Assembly (NCBI RefSeq): GCF_002007565.1
Contig: NZ_CP015625.1
Span: 62,001 to 126,000, forward strand
Source: Ditibartonella choladocola
GTDB taxonomy: Bacteria > Pseudomonadota > Alphaproteobacteria > Rhizobiales > Rhizobiaceae
DNA length: 64,000 nucleotides
Direction of reading: 5' to 3'
Shown here: positions 1 to 9,777 of the stretch, in pieces
How positions within the stretch are numbered: the first letter of the stretch is position 1
Layout: each line of letters begins with the position of its first letter
Made by a program: the position numbers and the translations under genes
The notes under the pieces: generated by a model
Told to the model about the DNA's origin: nothing
The model's input: only the letters and a program-made list of their open reading frames with translations
Database searches by the model: none

Positions 1-151
1 CCGTATCAAAAAGGGTAACGCCAAGTTCAACCGCACGATGCAATGTTTTGATCGCCGATTGTTCATCATCGCCGCCATAAGCATGTGTAAAGCCCATGCA
101 ACCAAGTCCGATTTCCGAGACAGTCAATGCACCGATTTTGCGTTTCTTCAT
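1..151 (-). CDS. Aldo/keto reductase, N-terminal part (cut by window edge)
   Basis: About 50 codons read leftwards from an ATG at 151 to the window edge, so the C-terminal part is missing. The visible start (MKKRKIGALTVSEIGLGCMG, then GVTLFDT) is the typical first beta strand of the aldo/keto reductase TIM barrel, with the catalytic-Asp segment FDT at the cut. Such enzymes reduce carbonyl compounds with NADPH in the cytoplasm; the substrate cannot be told. It is divergent from a LysR regulator (gap 152-283), the usual arrangement for a regulator acting on its neighbour; that link is inference. Confidence 0.85.
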   Translation of the reverse strand, partial: MKKRKIGALTVSEIGLGCMGFTHAYGGDDEQSAIKTLHRAVELGVTLFDT

Positions 152-283
152 ACTCAATTCCTTTTTGTTATCTTTATGTTTTTACCGCTGTAACGAATCT
201 AGAAGAATTATTACTGTTTGTTTATCCTGTTTAATTTGCTAAATGTGATCGAATAATTAGAACAATAGAAAAAAGTAAAAACC

Positions 284-1174
284 ATGGATCGTCAACAGCT
301 TTCCCATTTATTGATTTTTGAAACAGTCGTTGAAGAAGGTAGTTTTCGCGCCGCCGCAAAAAGGCTGAATATTGCACCTTCTGCCGTATCTTACGCGATT
401 GGAAAATTGGAAGAAAGTTTGGATGTACAGCTTTTTAACCGTACGACTCGCAGTCTGGGATTAAGCCCTGCCGGAAAAGTGCTCATTCGCCAAACGGCTT
501 CCGCTTTGGGAATGATAGAAGACGGTTTTAACGCGGCAAAAGCAACGCATGACAATGTTTCCGGTCTTTTGCGGATCAATACCGGCTATTCGGCGGCAAA
601 ATTTCTTATTTCTCCTTATCTCGGAGCATTCGCAGAAGCCTATCCCGATATTATCCTTGATCTCGTGATTGATAACCGGTTTGTCGACATTGTAAAATCC
701 GGTTATGACGCAGGCATACGCATTCACGAGCATGTCGAAAAAGATATGATTGCCGCAAAAATTGGTGGCGATTTGAAAAGCGTTCTTGTCGCGACGCCAA
801 AATATTTTGAAAACCATCCGGTTCCCTGCCACCCTGTCGATTTGAAAAACCATAGAGCAATTTTATATCGTTTCAACGAACAACGCACTTATGTGTGGGA
901 ATTCGAGAAAGGCCGGAAAAAATTGACGGTTACTCCTCCCGAACAGCTCGTCGTCAATAGCCATCAATTGGTTATCGACGCAGTGCTTCAGCATACCGGA
1001 TTGGCTTATATATTTGAAAATTATGTGAAAGACGAGATCAGTCAGGGCAAGCTCGTAAAAGTAATGGAAGATTGGACACCGCCATTTTCGGGGTTTTACA
1101 TTTATTATCCGCAACAAAAAATGCGCGCAGCTCTTCGTGCTTTTATTGATTTCTTTATTGCCAAAAACCGCTAA
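284..1174 (+). CDS. LysR-family transcriptional regulator
   Basis: 296 aa, normal for the family. The N-terminus (about residues 4-62) is a winged helix-turn-helix: SFRAAAKRLNIAPSAVSYAI followed by LEESLDVQLFNRTTRSLGLS. Residues of about 90-290 form the periplasmic-binding-protein-like effector domain. The sequence resembles regulators that sit beside oxidoreductase genes. It is transcribed divergently from the aldo/keto reductase at 1-151 and probably controls it and itself from the shared 132-bp spacer. The effector is unknown. The ribosome binding site before ATG 284 is weak (AT-rich). Confidence 0.9.
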   Translation: MDRQQLSHLLIFETVVEEGSFRAAAKRLNIAPSAVSYAIGKLEESLDVQLFNRTTRSLGLSPAGKVLIRQTASALGMIEDGFNAAKATHDNVSGLLRINTGYSAAKFLISPYLGAFAEAYPDIILDLVIDNRFVDIVKSGYDAGIRIHEHVEKDMIAAKIGGDLKSVLVATPKYFENHPVPCHPVDLKNHRAILYRFNEQRTYVWEFEKGRKKLTVTPPEQLVVNSHQLVIDAVLQHTGLAYIFENYVKDEISQGKLVKVMEDWTPPFSGFYIYYPQQKMRAALRAFIDFFIAKNR

Positions 1175-1570
1175 GAGAAACCGTTAAGTAAAAACGTTAA
1201 GTGAAACGGAAAAATCGGATAGCATTTATAGCCTTCAAGACCAAAATGGTTGACGTTTGAAATCTGTCACAGCCGCAACGTTAGCCTTATTACTCTATTT
1301 TTTCGCGGGTGCACCGCCCTTTGTTTATTCGGTTACAGAATTTTCGTTTTTCCCGCTCGACCAATTTTTAAAGCATGACAAGCAAATTTATCTATTCAGA
1401 ACCGGCGGGGTAAAAAATTCTGTCCAGTGTTAAATTGTATTGATAGAAAAATACCTCGCATTGCGATAACGTGATGGTAATTACATGTATTAACGGTTTG
1501 AGACGGAAAAATTTCTTGATATGAAAATGTCGATTCAAATCTTTCCGTAACTCCGAGGAGGGCGATTTTA
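1175..1570. other. Spacer between LysR gene and argB
   Basis: No recognised gene. Just after the LysR stop is a short direct repeat (two GTTAAGT units). A 58-codon open frame with a TTG start runs 1257-1433 and would encode a hydrophobic N-terminus (ATLALLLYFFAGAPPF) like a signal peptide, but it has no clear ribosome binding site. The last stretch, up to the GAGGAGG at about 1556-1562, should contain the argB promoter, but no good consensus was found. Confidence 0.4.
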
Positions 1571-2476
1571 ATGGATGATTTAACGACCGACGCTGCCGAT
1601 GTTGCTGAAAGACAGGCTGCGCTGCTTTCTGCAGCTTTGCCTTATATGCAGAAATACGAGAACAAGACAGTTGTGGTCAAATATGGCGGTCATGCTATGG
1701 GAGACCCTGAACTGGGTCGTGCTTTTGCCCGCGATATTGCGCTTCTCAAGCAATCCGGTATCAACCCGATTGTCGTTCATGGCGGCGGCCCGCAAATTGC
1801 AAAACTCCTTGGAAAAATGGGAATTGAATCGAAGTTTGAAGGTGGACTTCGTGTAACCGACGCCAAAACTGTCGAAGTTGTCGAAATGGTTCTGGCCGGT
1901 TCGATCAACAAAGAAATTGTTGCAATGATTAATGCCGAAGGCGAATGGGCTATCGGCCTTTGCGGCAAAGATGGCAATATGGTTTTTGCCGAAAAAGCCC
2001 AGAAAAAAGTGATCGATCCCGATTCCAATATTGAGCGTATTCTTGATTTGGGTTTTGTCGGCGAACCGGTGGAAGTTGATCGCACACTTCTTGATCTGCT
2101 TGCCCGCTCCGAGATGATACCGGTCATTGCGCCGGTTGCACCGGGTAGGGATGGCAACACTTACAACATCAATGCCGATGTTTTTGCCGGTGCAATTGCG
2201 GGTGCACTAAAAGCCAAGCGTCTGTTGTTCCTGACGGATGTTCCCGGTGTTCTCGACAAAAACGGTGTTCTTTATAAAGAATTGACAGTCAAACAATGTG
2301 AAACGCTTATTCATGACGGCACTATATCGGGCGGCATGATACCGAAAGTTGAAACCTGCATACAGGCGATTGATCGCGGTGTTGAAGGCGTTGTTATTCT
2401 GAATGGCAAAACGGCCCATTCTGTTTTGCTTGAACTTTTCACCGAACGCGGCGCGGGTACGTTGATTGTGCCATGA
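1571..2476 (+). CDS. argB: Acetylglutamate kinase
   Basis: 301 aa, the usual length. ArgB phosphorylates N-acetyl-L-glutamate with ATP, the second step of arginine synthesis, in the cytoplasm. Visible signatures of the amino-acid kinase fold are KYGGHAM near residue 38, VHGGGPQI near residue 70, the nucleotide-binding stretch around [10 protein letters not shown], and GGMIPKVE near residue 255. A strong Shine-Dalgarno (GAGGAGG) ends 8 bases before ATG 1571. The stop overlaps the start of the next gene (ATGATGA), so the two are translationally coupled. Confidence 0.97.
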   Translation: MDDLTTDAADVAERQAALLSAALPYMQKYENKTVVVKYGGHAMGDPELGRAFARDIALLKQSGINPIVVHGGGPQIAKLLGKMGIESKFEGGLRVTDAKTVEVVEMVLAGSINKEIVAMINAEGEWAIGLCGKDGNMVFAEKAQKKVIDPDSNIERILDLGFVGEPVEVDRTLLDLLARSEMIPVIAPVAPGRDGNTYNINADVFAGAIAGALKAKRLLFLTDVPGVLDKNGVLYKELTVKQCETLIHDGTISGGMIPKVETCIQAIDRGVEGVVILNGKTAHSVLLELFTERGAGTLIVP

Positions 2477-3159
2477 TGAACGAACAAGCGGTTTCACGGC
2501 TAAAAGCCATCAATGTCTGGGTGTTTGATCTGGATGATACGCTTTACCCGCGTAATAGCGGGCTTTGGGCACAGATCGACAAACGTATCAGTGCCTATGT
2601 CAAAAAACAGTTGGAACTTGACGATGATGAAGAGGTCAAAAAATTTCGCCAATATTTCAGGCAAACTTATGGCGGCGCTCTACGTGGAATGATCGAAGAA
2701 TATTTTGTCGATGTAAAAGACTATTTGAGAGATGTTCATAATATCGACTATTCGCCGTTAAAAAAAGATCCGCAGCTTGCCGAAGATATTAAAAGTTTGC
2801 CCGGACGCAAATTCATTTTCACAAACGGTGACCGTGCTCACGCTGGCCGTGTTCTGGCACATCGTGGATTGGAAAACTGTTTTGACGGCATTTATGATGT
2901 GACATTTACCGATTTTCTGCCCAAGCCTTACCGGCAAGCCTATCACAGATTTTTAGGACATTTTTCAATCGATCCGGAAAAAACGGCAATGTTTGAAGAC
3001 AATCTTGCCAATCTTTCAACCTGTAAAGAACTCGGCATGACGACAATTCTGGTTGGTCATAACGAGGATAAAGAAATTCCGGCTTTTGTCGATTTTGAAG
3101 CTGTTGAACTGGAAACTTTTCTCCATGATCTGGTAGGTCGCCTCAATGGGTCCTGCTGA
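2473..3159 (+). CDS. Pyrimidine 5'-nucleotidase, HAD superfamily
   Basis: 228 aa. The catalytic HAD motif I is FDLDDTLYP near residue 18 (nucleophile and acid/base Asp), motif II is FTNGD near residue 117, and motifs III/IV are LPKPYRQAY and FEDNLANL. This subgroup (SDT1-like) dephosphorylates UMP/CMP or related small phosphates. It overlaps argB by 4 bases and touches the next gene, so the three form an operon. argB followed by a nucleotidase of this kind is a common order in Rhizobiales. A second ATG three bases on (2476) is an equally possible start. Confidence 0.88.
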   Translation: MMNEQAVSRLKAINVWVFDLDDTLYPRNSGLWAQIDKRISAYVKKQLELDDDEEVKKFRQYFRQTYGGALRGMIEEYFVDVKDYLRDVHNIDYSPLKKDPQLAEDIKSLPGRKFIFTNGDRAHAGRVLAHRGLENCFDGIYDVTFTDFLPKPYRQAYHRFLGHFSIDPEKTAMFEDNLANLSTCKELGMTTILVGHNEDKEIPAFVDFEAVELETFLHDLVGRLNGSC

Positions 3160-4071
3160 ATGACCGGAGACAGAACAAAGTCGATTTTTCTTCTGACGAG
3201 GCAAGAACTTGCCCTGATCGGCATTACCTTCCTTTGGGGAACGACTTTTCTGATCGTCCAGCTCGCCATGCGCTCAAGCGGGCCGCTGTTTTTCGTCGGA
3301 TTCCGTTTCATTCTTGCCGGCCTATTTGCCAGTGCCATTTTTTGGCGCAGCCTCAAAAACTTGACAATTCACGAGTTTTTCGCCGGTATCGTTATCGGTT
3401 TGCCGATATGTCTCGGCTATGGCTTACAAACAGCCGGATTAAAGACAATTGCAAGCAGTCAGTCGGCGTTTATTACCGCTGTTTATGTGCCTTTGGTCCC
3501 TTTGTTACAATGGGCAATTTTGCGCAAAAAACCGGGGCTCACGAGTTTTATCGGCATTGCTTTTGCTTTTATCGGTCTGCTTCTCGTATCCGGTCAGGGA
3601 TTTCAAGGCTTGGCCTTTTCAAAAGGCGAATTTTTTACTCTTTTATCGGCATTTGCAATTGCTTCGGAAATTGTTCTTATCAGTCTTTTTGCGGGGCGGG
3701 TCGATAGTCGGCGTGTTACTGTTGTGCAGCTTTTTATTGCCGGTATTTTTTCTTTTGCTGCAATGCCGTTCAATGGCGAAACTGTTCCTTCATTTTCATG
3801 GGGTTGGGTTTTGGCCGGTTCAGGTCTGGCTGCAATGAGTGCGCTGATACAGCTTACGATGAACTGGGCACAAAAATCGGTCTCGCCGACACGCGCCACC
3901 ATCATCTACACTGGCGAGCCGATATGGGCCGGCCTGATGGGGCGAATCGCAGGCGAGCGTTTACCCCAATCGGCACTATTTGGTGCGCTGTTGATTATTA
4001 TCGGCATTCTGGTTTCCGAGTTGAAACCGAAAAAGCCGGAAAATGCCGCAGCCATAGATAAAGCAGGCTGA
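3160..4071 (+). CDS. EamA/DMT-superfamily permease
   Basis: 303 aa, about ten hydrophobic segments, in two EamA repeats: WGTTFLIVQLAMRS in the first (near residue 27) and the matching TRATIIYTGEPIWAGLMGRI in the second (near residue 247). Drug/metabolite transporters of this size move small metabolites or amino acids across the inner membrane, mostly outward. The ATG directly follows the stop of the nucleotidase gene, so it is the third gene of the argB operon. Substrate unknown. Confidence 0.9.
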   Translation: MTGDRTKSIFLLTRQELALIGITFLWGTTFLIVQLAMRSSGPLFFVGFRFILAGLFASAIFWRSLKNLTIHEFFAGIVIGLPICLGYGLQTAGLKTIASSQSAFITAVYVPLVPLLQWAILRKKPGLTSFIGIAFAFIGLLLVSGQGFQGLAFSKGEFFTLLSAFAIASEIVLISLFAGRVDSRRVTVVQLFIAGIFSFAAMPFNGETVPSFSWGWVLAGSGLAAMSALIQLTMNWAQKSVSPTRATIIYTGEPIWAGLMGRIAGERLPQSALFGALLIIIGILVSELKPKKPENAAAIDKAG

Positions 4072-4462
4072 AAGCATAAAGGCCGGTTTTTCAAAAACTA
4101 CCTATATAGCGATAAGACTACCCGTATAGTGAGAATGATCTGCTTATAATTGACTGTGTTATTTGCTCGTAACGGATTATTTGAAATGTGTGTAGCGTCG
4201 GGATTTCAAAATTGAACCGACTCTTTTGTTGGCATTGTTTTATGAGCATTGTCGCAGCAAAATGCCCCATAATGACGGGAAGTCACAAAGTCATATTGTG
4301 TTTTATCGTTTTCCCGAAATGAAAAACAGCGACAATATTCGAGGTAAAATTCGGGCGACGATTGGAACCACTTCTGTGGAAAGAAAAAGATTTCCATGAA
4401 CAAGCTTTTTAACGTTCATTTCGGCTTTGCGTTTCTTTGCGTTCCTTGCTAAATCGCATTTC
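4072..4462. other. Spacer before lepA
   Basis: 391 bases without a credible gene. I see no clear terminator after the permease gene and no good ribosome binding site before the lepA ATG. Short ORFs here lack family features. Confidence 0.4.
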
Positions 4463-6268
4463 ATGACAATAGATCGCGACCATATACGGAATTTTTCCAT
4501 CGTGGCTCATATCGACCACGGAAAATCAACTTTGGCTGACCGGCTCATCCAGATGACAGGCGGTCTTGCCCAACGTGAAATGAAAGAACAGGTGCTCGAT
4601 TCCATGGATATCGAGCGCGAACGCGGCATCACCATCAAAGCGCAAACGGTGCGGCTCCATTACAAAGCAAAAAATGGTGAAACCTACATTCTGAATCTGA
4701 TCGACACACCGGGTCATGTCGACTTTGCTTATGAAGTTTCACGCTCTCTAGCGGCCTGTGAAGGGTCGCTTCTGGTTGTCGATGCGTCTCAAGGTGTGGA
4801 AGCACAAACGCTTGCCAATGTCTATCAGGCAATCGACAATAATCATGAACTGGTCGTTGTCCTCAACAAGGTTGATTTGCCCGCCGCCGAACCGGAACGC
4901 GTCAAAGAACAGATAGAAGAAGTTATCGGCATAGATGCCAGTGATGCGATTGAAATTTCTGCCAAGACCGGTATGGGAGTCGATCAGGTTCTGGAAGCGA
5001 TTGTTCATAAATTGCCTGCACCGCGGGAGGGCGATCGCAATAAACCGCTGAAAGCAATGCTGGTCGATAGCTGGTATGATGCCTATCTCGGTGTCATTGT
5101 TCTTGTGCGTGTTATCGACGGCGTTTTGAAAAAAGGCCAGACAATCCGCATGATGGGAACCGATGCAAAATATCCGGTCGAGCGTGTTGGTGTCTTTACC
5201 CCTAAAATGGCTACGATTGAAGATTTGGGGCCGGGCGAATTGGGTTTTATCACCGCCTCTATCAAGGAAGTGGCCGATACCCGCGTTGGCGATACCATTA
5301 CCGAAGATCATCGCCCGTGTGACCATGCTTTGCCGGGCTTCAAACCTGCCCAGCCGGTGGTTTTCTGTGGCCTGTTTCCGGTTGATGCCGACGACTTTGC
5401 CGATCTTCGAGCGGCGATGGGGAAACTGCGCTTGAATGACGCAAGTTTTTCTTTTGAAATGGAAACGTCCGCAGCTTTGGGTTTCGGTTTCCGGTGCGGT
5501 TTTTTAGGGCTTTTGCATCTTGAAATCATTGAAGAAAGGCTCGAACGCGAGTTCAATCTCGACCTTATTGCTACGGCTCCTTCTGTTGTCTACCGCATCA
5601 ATATGACCGATGGATCAGTCAAAGAGCTGCATAATCCGGCCGACATGCCCGACATTGTGAAGATTGCTTCTATTGAAGAGCCGTGGATACGCGCCACGAT
5701 TATGTCGCCGGATGAATATCTCGGCGCAATTTTAAAACTTTGTCAGGATCGTCGCGGGGTGCAGGTTGACCTTTCCTATGTCGGCACTCGTGCGATGGTT
5801 ACCTATGATTTACCGCTAAACGAGGTGGTTTTCGATTTTTATGACCGTCTGAAGTCGATCTCGAAAGGCTATGCATCCTTCGATTATCATGTAACGGACT
5901 ATCGAGAAGGTGATCTCGTCAAAATGTCCATTCTTGTGAATGGAGAGCCGGTGGATGCACTTTCTGTTCTCGTGCACCGTTCTGCCGCTGAAAAACGTGG
6001 CCGGTCAATGTGTGAAAAATTGAAGGAACTCATTCCTCAACACATGTTCCAGATCCCGATACAGGCCGCCATTGGTGGCAAGATTATCGCTCGCGAGAAT
6101 ATCCGCGCTTTGCGTAAAGATGTGACAGCCAAATGTTATGGTGGCGATGTCAGCCGCAAGCGTAAGCTTCTCGAAAAGCAGAAAGAAGGCAAAAAGCGTA
6201 TGCGCCAATTCGGTAAGGTTGAAATACCGCAAGAGGCGTTTATTCAAGCTTTGAAAATGAACGATTAA
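4463..6268 (+). CDS. lepA: Elongation factor 4 (back-translocase LepA)
   Basis: 601 aa from ATG 4463, matching the family length. A TTG 12 codons upstream (4427) would add a phenylalanine-rich tail not found in LepA; the family begins just before [17 protein letters not shown]. GTPase motifs follow in order: G1 [10 protein letters not shown]2 [11 protein letters not shown]3 DTPGHVDF, G4 NKVDLP, G5 SAKTG. The LepA-specific C-terminal domain ends in [17 protein letters not shown]. The protein binds ribosomes in place of EF-G and acts on stalled or mis-translocated complexes. Stand-alone transcription unit. Confidence 0.97.
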   Translation: MTIDRDHIRNFSIVAHIDHGKSTLADRLIQMTGGLAQREMKEQVLDSMDIERERGITIKAQTVRLHYKAKNGETYILNLIDTPGHVDFAYEVSRSLAACEGSLLVVDASQGVEAQTLANVYQAIDNNHELVVVLNKVDLPAAEPERVKEQIEEVIGIDASDAIEISAKTGMGVDQVLEAIVHKLPAPREGDRNKPLKAMLVDSWYDAYLGVIVLVRVIDGVLKKGQTIRMMGTDAKYPVERVGVFTPKMATIEDLGPGELGFITASIKEVADTRVGDTITEDHRPCDHALPGFKPAQPVVFCGLFPVDADDFADLRAAMGKLRLNDASFSFEMETSAALGFGFRCGFLGLLHLEIIEERLEREFNLDLIATAPSVVYRINMTDGSVKELHNPADMPDIVKIASIEEPWIRATIMSPDEYLGAILKLCQDRRGVQVDLSYVGTRAMVTYDLPLNEVVFDFYDRLKSISKGYASFDYHVTDYREGDLVKMSILVNGEPVDALSVLVHRSAAEKRGRSMCEKLKELIPQHMFQIPIQAAIGGKIIARENIRALRKDVTAKCYGGDVSRKRKLLEKQKEGKKRMRQFGKVEIPQEAFIQALKMND

Positions 6269-6897
6269 TTGCCGTTTTATGGAATATGACCGTAATAGCC
6301 GTTTGTGAGCATTGAACGTTAAACTGCAATGCATGGGGCTGGTTACGTTGAATATCAATTTAAGATCATTAAAAATGATCTGCGTGATTTCAGGTTGAAA
6401 AATATTCCGTCTTTTTTGAACACATCGGGTTGAACACATCGGGTTGAACACACCGGAAATTTCGTCAAAGCTGAACTTGATTTGAAAATCTGGCAAAAAA
6501 ACTGCCGGAAAACTTCCGGAAAGAAAACATGTCGGAAAGAAAACATGCCTGAAAAATGCCCGAAAATGCCGGAAAAATCATTGCAATGGAAAACAATTGA
6601 CAGACTAATCAACTGCCGCAGTGGAAGGACGTTTTGAATTTGCTAGTGCCAGACTATCCGCTACCAACAGACCTTGAAAAGGAACGTTTGAAAAACGGTT
6701 CTTATAAAAAACCACAAAAAGCAACTGATTCGCATTCGAGAGCAAATTAATCGATTTAATTATCAATTTTCCCCGTTTTTGGATCTTCAAACCGGTTGAA
6801 TCCAAAATAATGCAATCTACACTGCACGTGGAATAAAGGCTTCAATCATAAGATGCTGCGACGAGGGTTATTTCTCGCATTTTATCGCGTTTGGGTG
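6269..6897. other. Repeat-rich spacer after lepA
   Basis: No credible gene. It contains a palindrome at 6362-6380 (AGATCATT, loop, AATGATCT), three tandem 14-base repeats at 6416-6456, and a second area near 6480-6580 with degenerate repeats of GCCGGAAAA type, including GGAAAGAAAACATG twice. No T-tract terminator for lepA was found. Confidence 0.5.
6416..6456. repeat. Three tandem copies of a 14-base unit
   Basis: TTGAACACATCGGG occurs at 6416-6429 and 6430-6443, followed by a third copy with one change (CACACCGG) at 6444-6456. It lies in a gene-free spacer. Probably slippage-generated; no function is visible. Confidence 0.85.
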
Positions 6898-6926
6898 TTG
6901 ACGCAAAATAATAAGCCGGTTAATAA
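6898..6926 (+). promoter_or_regulatory. Sigma-70-type promoter of the candidate small RNA
   Basis: TTGACG at 6898-6903 and TAATAA at 6921-6926 with exactly 17 bases between. A start about 7 bases downstream (near 6933) would give an RNA of roughly 200 bases ending at the terminator at 7091-7135. The -10 match is only partial. Confidence 0.45.
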
Positions 6927-6932
6927 TTTGCC

Positions 6933-7135
6933 CCATAAATTTCAAAAAAGGTTTTGATATTCGGACCTTAGGGGGCTGATAACCAGTTGGGTTATGTCAT
7001 TCTTATGACCATGACCCGGCGCAGCAGAGTTACACCCCCGCATACTCTGCTGCACTTATTTGCCTGTAAAAAAACAGGTGCTTGAAATGGAAAACAGGTG
7101 AAGAGGCATTATGCTTTTTCACCTGTTTTTTGTTT
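6933..7135 (+). ncRNA. Candidate trans-acting small RNA with three hairpins and a terminator
   Basis: No ORF fits this stretch, but it folds strongly. Hairpin 1: GGGTTATGTCAT (6989-7000) pairs with ATGAC plus ATGACCC (7005-7017) over a TCTT loop with one bulged C. Hairpin 2: GCAGCAGAGT (7021-7030) pairs perfectly with ACTCTGCTGC (7044-7053); its 13-base loop carries CCCCC, which is complementary to GGGGG at 6971-6975 and to purine-rich ribosome binding sites. Hairpin 3 is a rho-independent terminator: AAAACAGGTGAA (7091-7102) with TTCACCTGTTTT (7118-7129), then a T-rich run. The next gene on the right (dapD) is convergent, so this is not an mRNA leader. I do not recognise the family. Confidence 0.55.
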
Positions 7136-7203
7136 TGTTTGATTGCGTAGATCGGTATGATTAAATCAACAAAATTTGAACGACTTCGATCAACAATTTA
7201 ACA

Positions 7204-7228
7204 GAAACCGGTTTTGACCGGTTTCACT
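7204..7228 (-). terminator. Probable dapD terminator
   Basis: GAAACCGGT (7204-7212) and ACCGGTTTC (7217-7225) form a 9-bp stem with a 4-base loop just past the dapD stop on the minus strand. The following T-tract is short, so rho-independent function is likely but not certain. Confidence 0.5.
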
Positions 7229-7265
7229 GATGGTTCAGAAAAACAGATTCCGGAGAACCGGTTTT

Positions 7266-8114
7266 TTAATCGCGCAACAATTCGTTGACAGATGTTTTTG
7301 AGCGGGTTTTTTCGTCGACCCGTTTGACAATGACGGCGCAATAAAGATTGGGGCCAGCCTCGCCATTTGGAAGTGGTTTTCCCGGCATGGTTCCTGCAAC
7401 AACAACGGAATAGGGCGGTACTTCGCCATAGAAAATTTCACCGGTTGCGCGGTCGACAATTTTTGTCGATTTGCCGATGAAAACGCCCATACCGAGCACG
7501 GCTCCCTCACGGACAATACAACCTTCTACAACTTCCGAACGCGCACCGATAAAGCAATTGTCCTCGATGATTGTGGGACCTGCCTGCAACGGCTCCAGAA
7601 CGCCGCCAATTCCGGCTCCGCCAGAAAGGTGGACGTGTTTACCCACTTGCGCGCAAGAGCCGACAGTAGCCCATGTATCGACCATTGTGCCTTCACCGAC
7701 ATAAGCCCCGATATTGACGAATGACGGCATCAAAACGACGCTTGGAGCAATATAGGCAGACCGTCGCACAATAGCGTTCGGAACCGCGCGGAAACCGGCA
7801 TTTTCAAAATTGTCGGCGTTCCAGCCGTCGAATTTCGATGGAACTTTATCCCACCACGAAGATTGATCGGGACCACCGGAAATCAGTCCCATGGCATTGA
7901 GCCGGAAAGATAACAGAACCGCTTTTTTGAGCCATTGGTGAACTTTCCAGTTGCCGTTATTTTCACGTTCGGCGACGCGCAGTTTTCCCTTGTCGAGAAG
8001 GTCGAGCACATGGTCGACCGCCTCGCGTATTTCTCCCTTTGTCAGGATGTTGACTTTTTCGCGTTCATCAAACGCCTTTTCAATGATGGATTCCAGTTGG
8101 GACAGATTGGTCAT
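7266..8114 (-). CDS. dapD: 2,3,4,5-tetrahydropyridine-2,6-dicarboxylate N-succinyltransferase
   Basis: 282 aa, full length. DapD transfers succinyl from succinyl-CoA to tetrahydrodipicolinate in the succinylase branch of lysine/diaminopimelate synthesis, feeding peptidoglycan. The middle (about residues 110-230) is a left-handed beta-helix of hexapeptide repeats ([39 protein letters not shown]), and the C-terminus contains [10 protein letters not shown]. The later enzyme of the same branch, dapE, is at 14.1-15.3 kb. Divergent from the LOG gene with a 98-bp shared spacer. Confidence 0.97.
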   Translation of the reverse strand: MTNLSQLESIIEKAFDEREKVNILTKGEIREAVDHVLDLLDKGKLRVAERENNGNWKVHQWLKKAVLLSFRLNAMGLISGGPDQSSWWDKVPSKFDGWNADNFENAGFRAVPNAIVRRSAYIAPSVVLMPSFVNIGAYVGEGTMVDTWATVGSCAQVGKHVHLSGGAGIGGVLEPLQAGPTIIEDNCFIGARSEVVEGCIVREGAVLGMGVFIGKSTKIVDRATGEIFYGEVPPYSVVVAGTMPGKPLPNGEAGPNLYCAVIVKRVDEKTRSKTSVNELLRD

Positions 8115-8212
8115 GGCATTAGGTCTCCGTTAAGTAAGTCGAAAGCATCAGCATTTATTCTCTTCGGCCTAATGCAAGAAACAATTGTGGTCAATGAAAA
8201 GGAAGATCCTGA

Positions 8213-9055
8213 ATGGCTAATGGCGAAAAAAACGGTTGGACACCTTTTCGGCACTCGAAAGAGGATGCCCGTAAAGTTCATGAAGTTCCCGATACGGCCC
8301 AAACGCGTTCACCAGCTTATCGCCTTGCCTATGTCGATGAAGATTTCATGATGCGGCGCGAATTGCGTGCTGTAAGAATCGGTCTGGAACTGATGAAACC
8401 GGAAGTCGGCTTTGTCGAACATGGTATCAAATCGACCGTTGTTCTGTTTGGCGGAGCCCGTATTCCCGAACCCGGTAAAGAAGCCAGATCGGCAAAAAAT
8501 CCCGAACAAAAGCAAAATCTTGAAAAAGCCTCCCGTTATTATGACGAGGCGCGCAGATTCGCACAACTTTGCTCGCTTTATTCGGCCTCTACCGGCCATC
8601 ATGAATTTGTCATTATTACCGGCGGTGGTCCCGGTGTGATGGAAGCCGGTAACCGTGGCGCGGACGATGTCGGCGCTCCCAGTATCGGGCTTAATATTGT
8701 TTTACCCCATGAACAGGCACCGAATGCTTATGTAACACCTGCCCTCTGTTTTGATTTCCATTATTTTGCGATGCGCAAGATGCATTTTTTGATGCGCGCA
8801 AAGGTGATTGCTATTTTTCCGGGTGGATTCGGCACTCTTGACGAATTGTTTGAAGCGTTAACGCTTATTCAGACGGGTCGAATGAAACGTGTTCCCATAT
8901 TGATGTTCGGGCGTGAATTCTGGAAAAATGTGCTGAATGTGAAATATCTTGCCGAACAGGGAACAATTTCGCCCGATGACGCGAAATTGATAACTTACGT
9001 CGAAAGTGCCGACGAGGGTTGGGACATTATCCGCCAGTTTTACGATTTGAAATAG
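8213..9055 (+). CDS. LOG-family protein (nucleotide 5'-monophosphate phosphoribohydrolase type)
   Basis: 280 aa, longer than plant LOG because of an N-terminal extension of about 80 residues, as in the bacterial TIGR00730-like group. The signature GGGPGVMEAGNRGA is near residue 143 and PGGFGTLDELFEAL near residue 203. Family members hydrolyse cytokinin riboside monophosphates or AMP to base plus ribose-5-phosphate; the real substrate here is not known. A Shine-Dalgarno (AAGGA) precedes ATG 8213. Confidence 0.9.
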   Translation: MANGEKNGWTPFRHSKEDARKVHEVPDTAQTRSPAYRLAYVDEDFMMRRELRAVRIGLELMKPEVGFVEHGIKSTVVLFGGARIPEPGKEARSAKNPEQKQNLEKASRYYDEARRFAQLCSLYSASTGHHEFVIITGGGPGVMEAGNRGADDVGAPSIGLNIVLPHEQAPNAYVTPALCFDFHYFAMRKMHFLMRAKVIAIFPGGFGTLDELFEALTLIQTGRMKRVPILMFGREFWKNVLNVKYLAEQGTISPDDAKLITYVESADEGWDIIRQFYDLK

Positions 9056-9732
9056 ACCGGTTTTTCAAAACAACGATGGCAAATGAATAACAATGGCGAG
9101 CAAATCCGGTTCTATCCGGGTTTTGTTTCATCCGAAAACGTGCCATTTGTATTTTCTGTGAGTGGCACAATTGGCAGGGGCGTTTGTCATCACGCTGACT
9201 GTGACATTTGATGAGCCTGTGCAATTCTGATGAGCCTGTGCACTTCACCGGTTTCAAAAGCGGGGCAAATGGGGGGAAAAGGGGCAAAGGAGCAAAGGAG
9301 GGAGATTTTTCCGCCGGATTTTCCCGCTGATTGCCCGCAATTCAAAGCAAAGCCACAATGTCAAAGCCGGTTAAAAGCCGGAAATTTTGTCCGGTTCGGC
9401 ATTTCTGACGGTATTCGAGCCTAATGTTCGGTATTTTTGCCGGATGTCCGCGAAATGTAGGAAAAAGATCAAAGGGTGGAAAAAGAACAAGCCATATCCG
9501 CCGAACCGGCAAAATAAGAGCCGCATAACCGGCAAAAAAGTTCAGCAAATTTTATGTAGTTTATGCGCCTATCAAGCGGCGGCGATGATGGTTTTTTGTT
9601 GGCGGGCAAAGGTGCTTGAACCGTTTTTTTTGAATGCCTCGGCGCCGGTTTTAAAGTGGAAACCGAAACGGGATTTGTCAGGCCAGACGGAATTGGCCGG
9701 AATGGTTTTGTTGAACCATGTGAAGGTGGATT
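9056..9732. other. Spacer rich in CCGG and AAACCGG motifs
   Basis: About 680 bases. Open frames on both strands (for example 9387-9734 on plus) show no family features, no ribosome binding site and odd composition. The direct repeat TGATGAGCCTGTGCA / TTGATGAGCCTGTGCA style unit occurs twice near 9208-9243. It could be eroded coding sequence, but I cannot name a parent gene. Confidence 0.4.
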
Positions 9733-9767
9733 AAAAAAGGCGGGTTAAACCCGCCTCGTTTTTTTAA
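9733..9767. terminator. Bidirectional rho-independent terminator
   Basis: AGGCGGG (9738-9744) pairs with CCCGCCT (9750-9756) over a 5-base loop, with A-run on the left and CGTTTTTTT on the right, so it has T-tracts on both strands. It should terminate the minus-strand gene at 9778-10083. Confidence 0.8.
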
Positions 9768-9777
9768 AAAACTGCAA

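Noticed and set aside
4427-4462. Upstream TTG extension of LepA
   Set aside because: Adds 12 residues not found in LepA; the ATG at 4463 fits the family start.
4748-5326. 192-codon minus-strand ORF inside lepA
   Set aside because: Shadow frame of lepA with no recognisable domain.
6416-6456. CRISPR or regulatory array from the 14-base repeats
   Set aside because: Head-to-tail short repeats without spacers; slippage explains them.
9387-9734. 115-codon plus-strand ORF before the bidirectional terminator
   Set aside because: Basic, low-complexity product without family features or ribosome site; perhaps eroded coding DNA.
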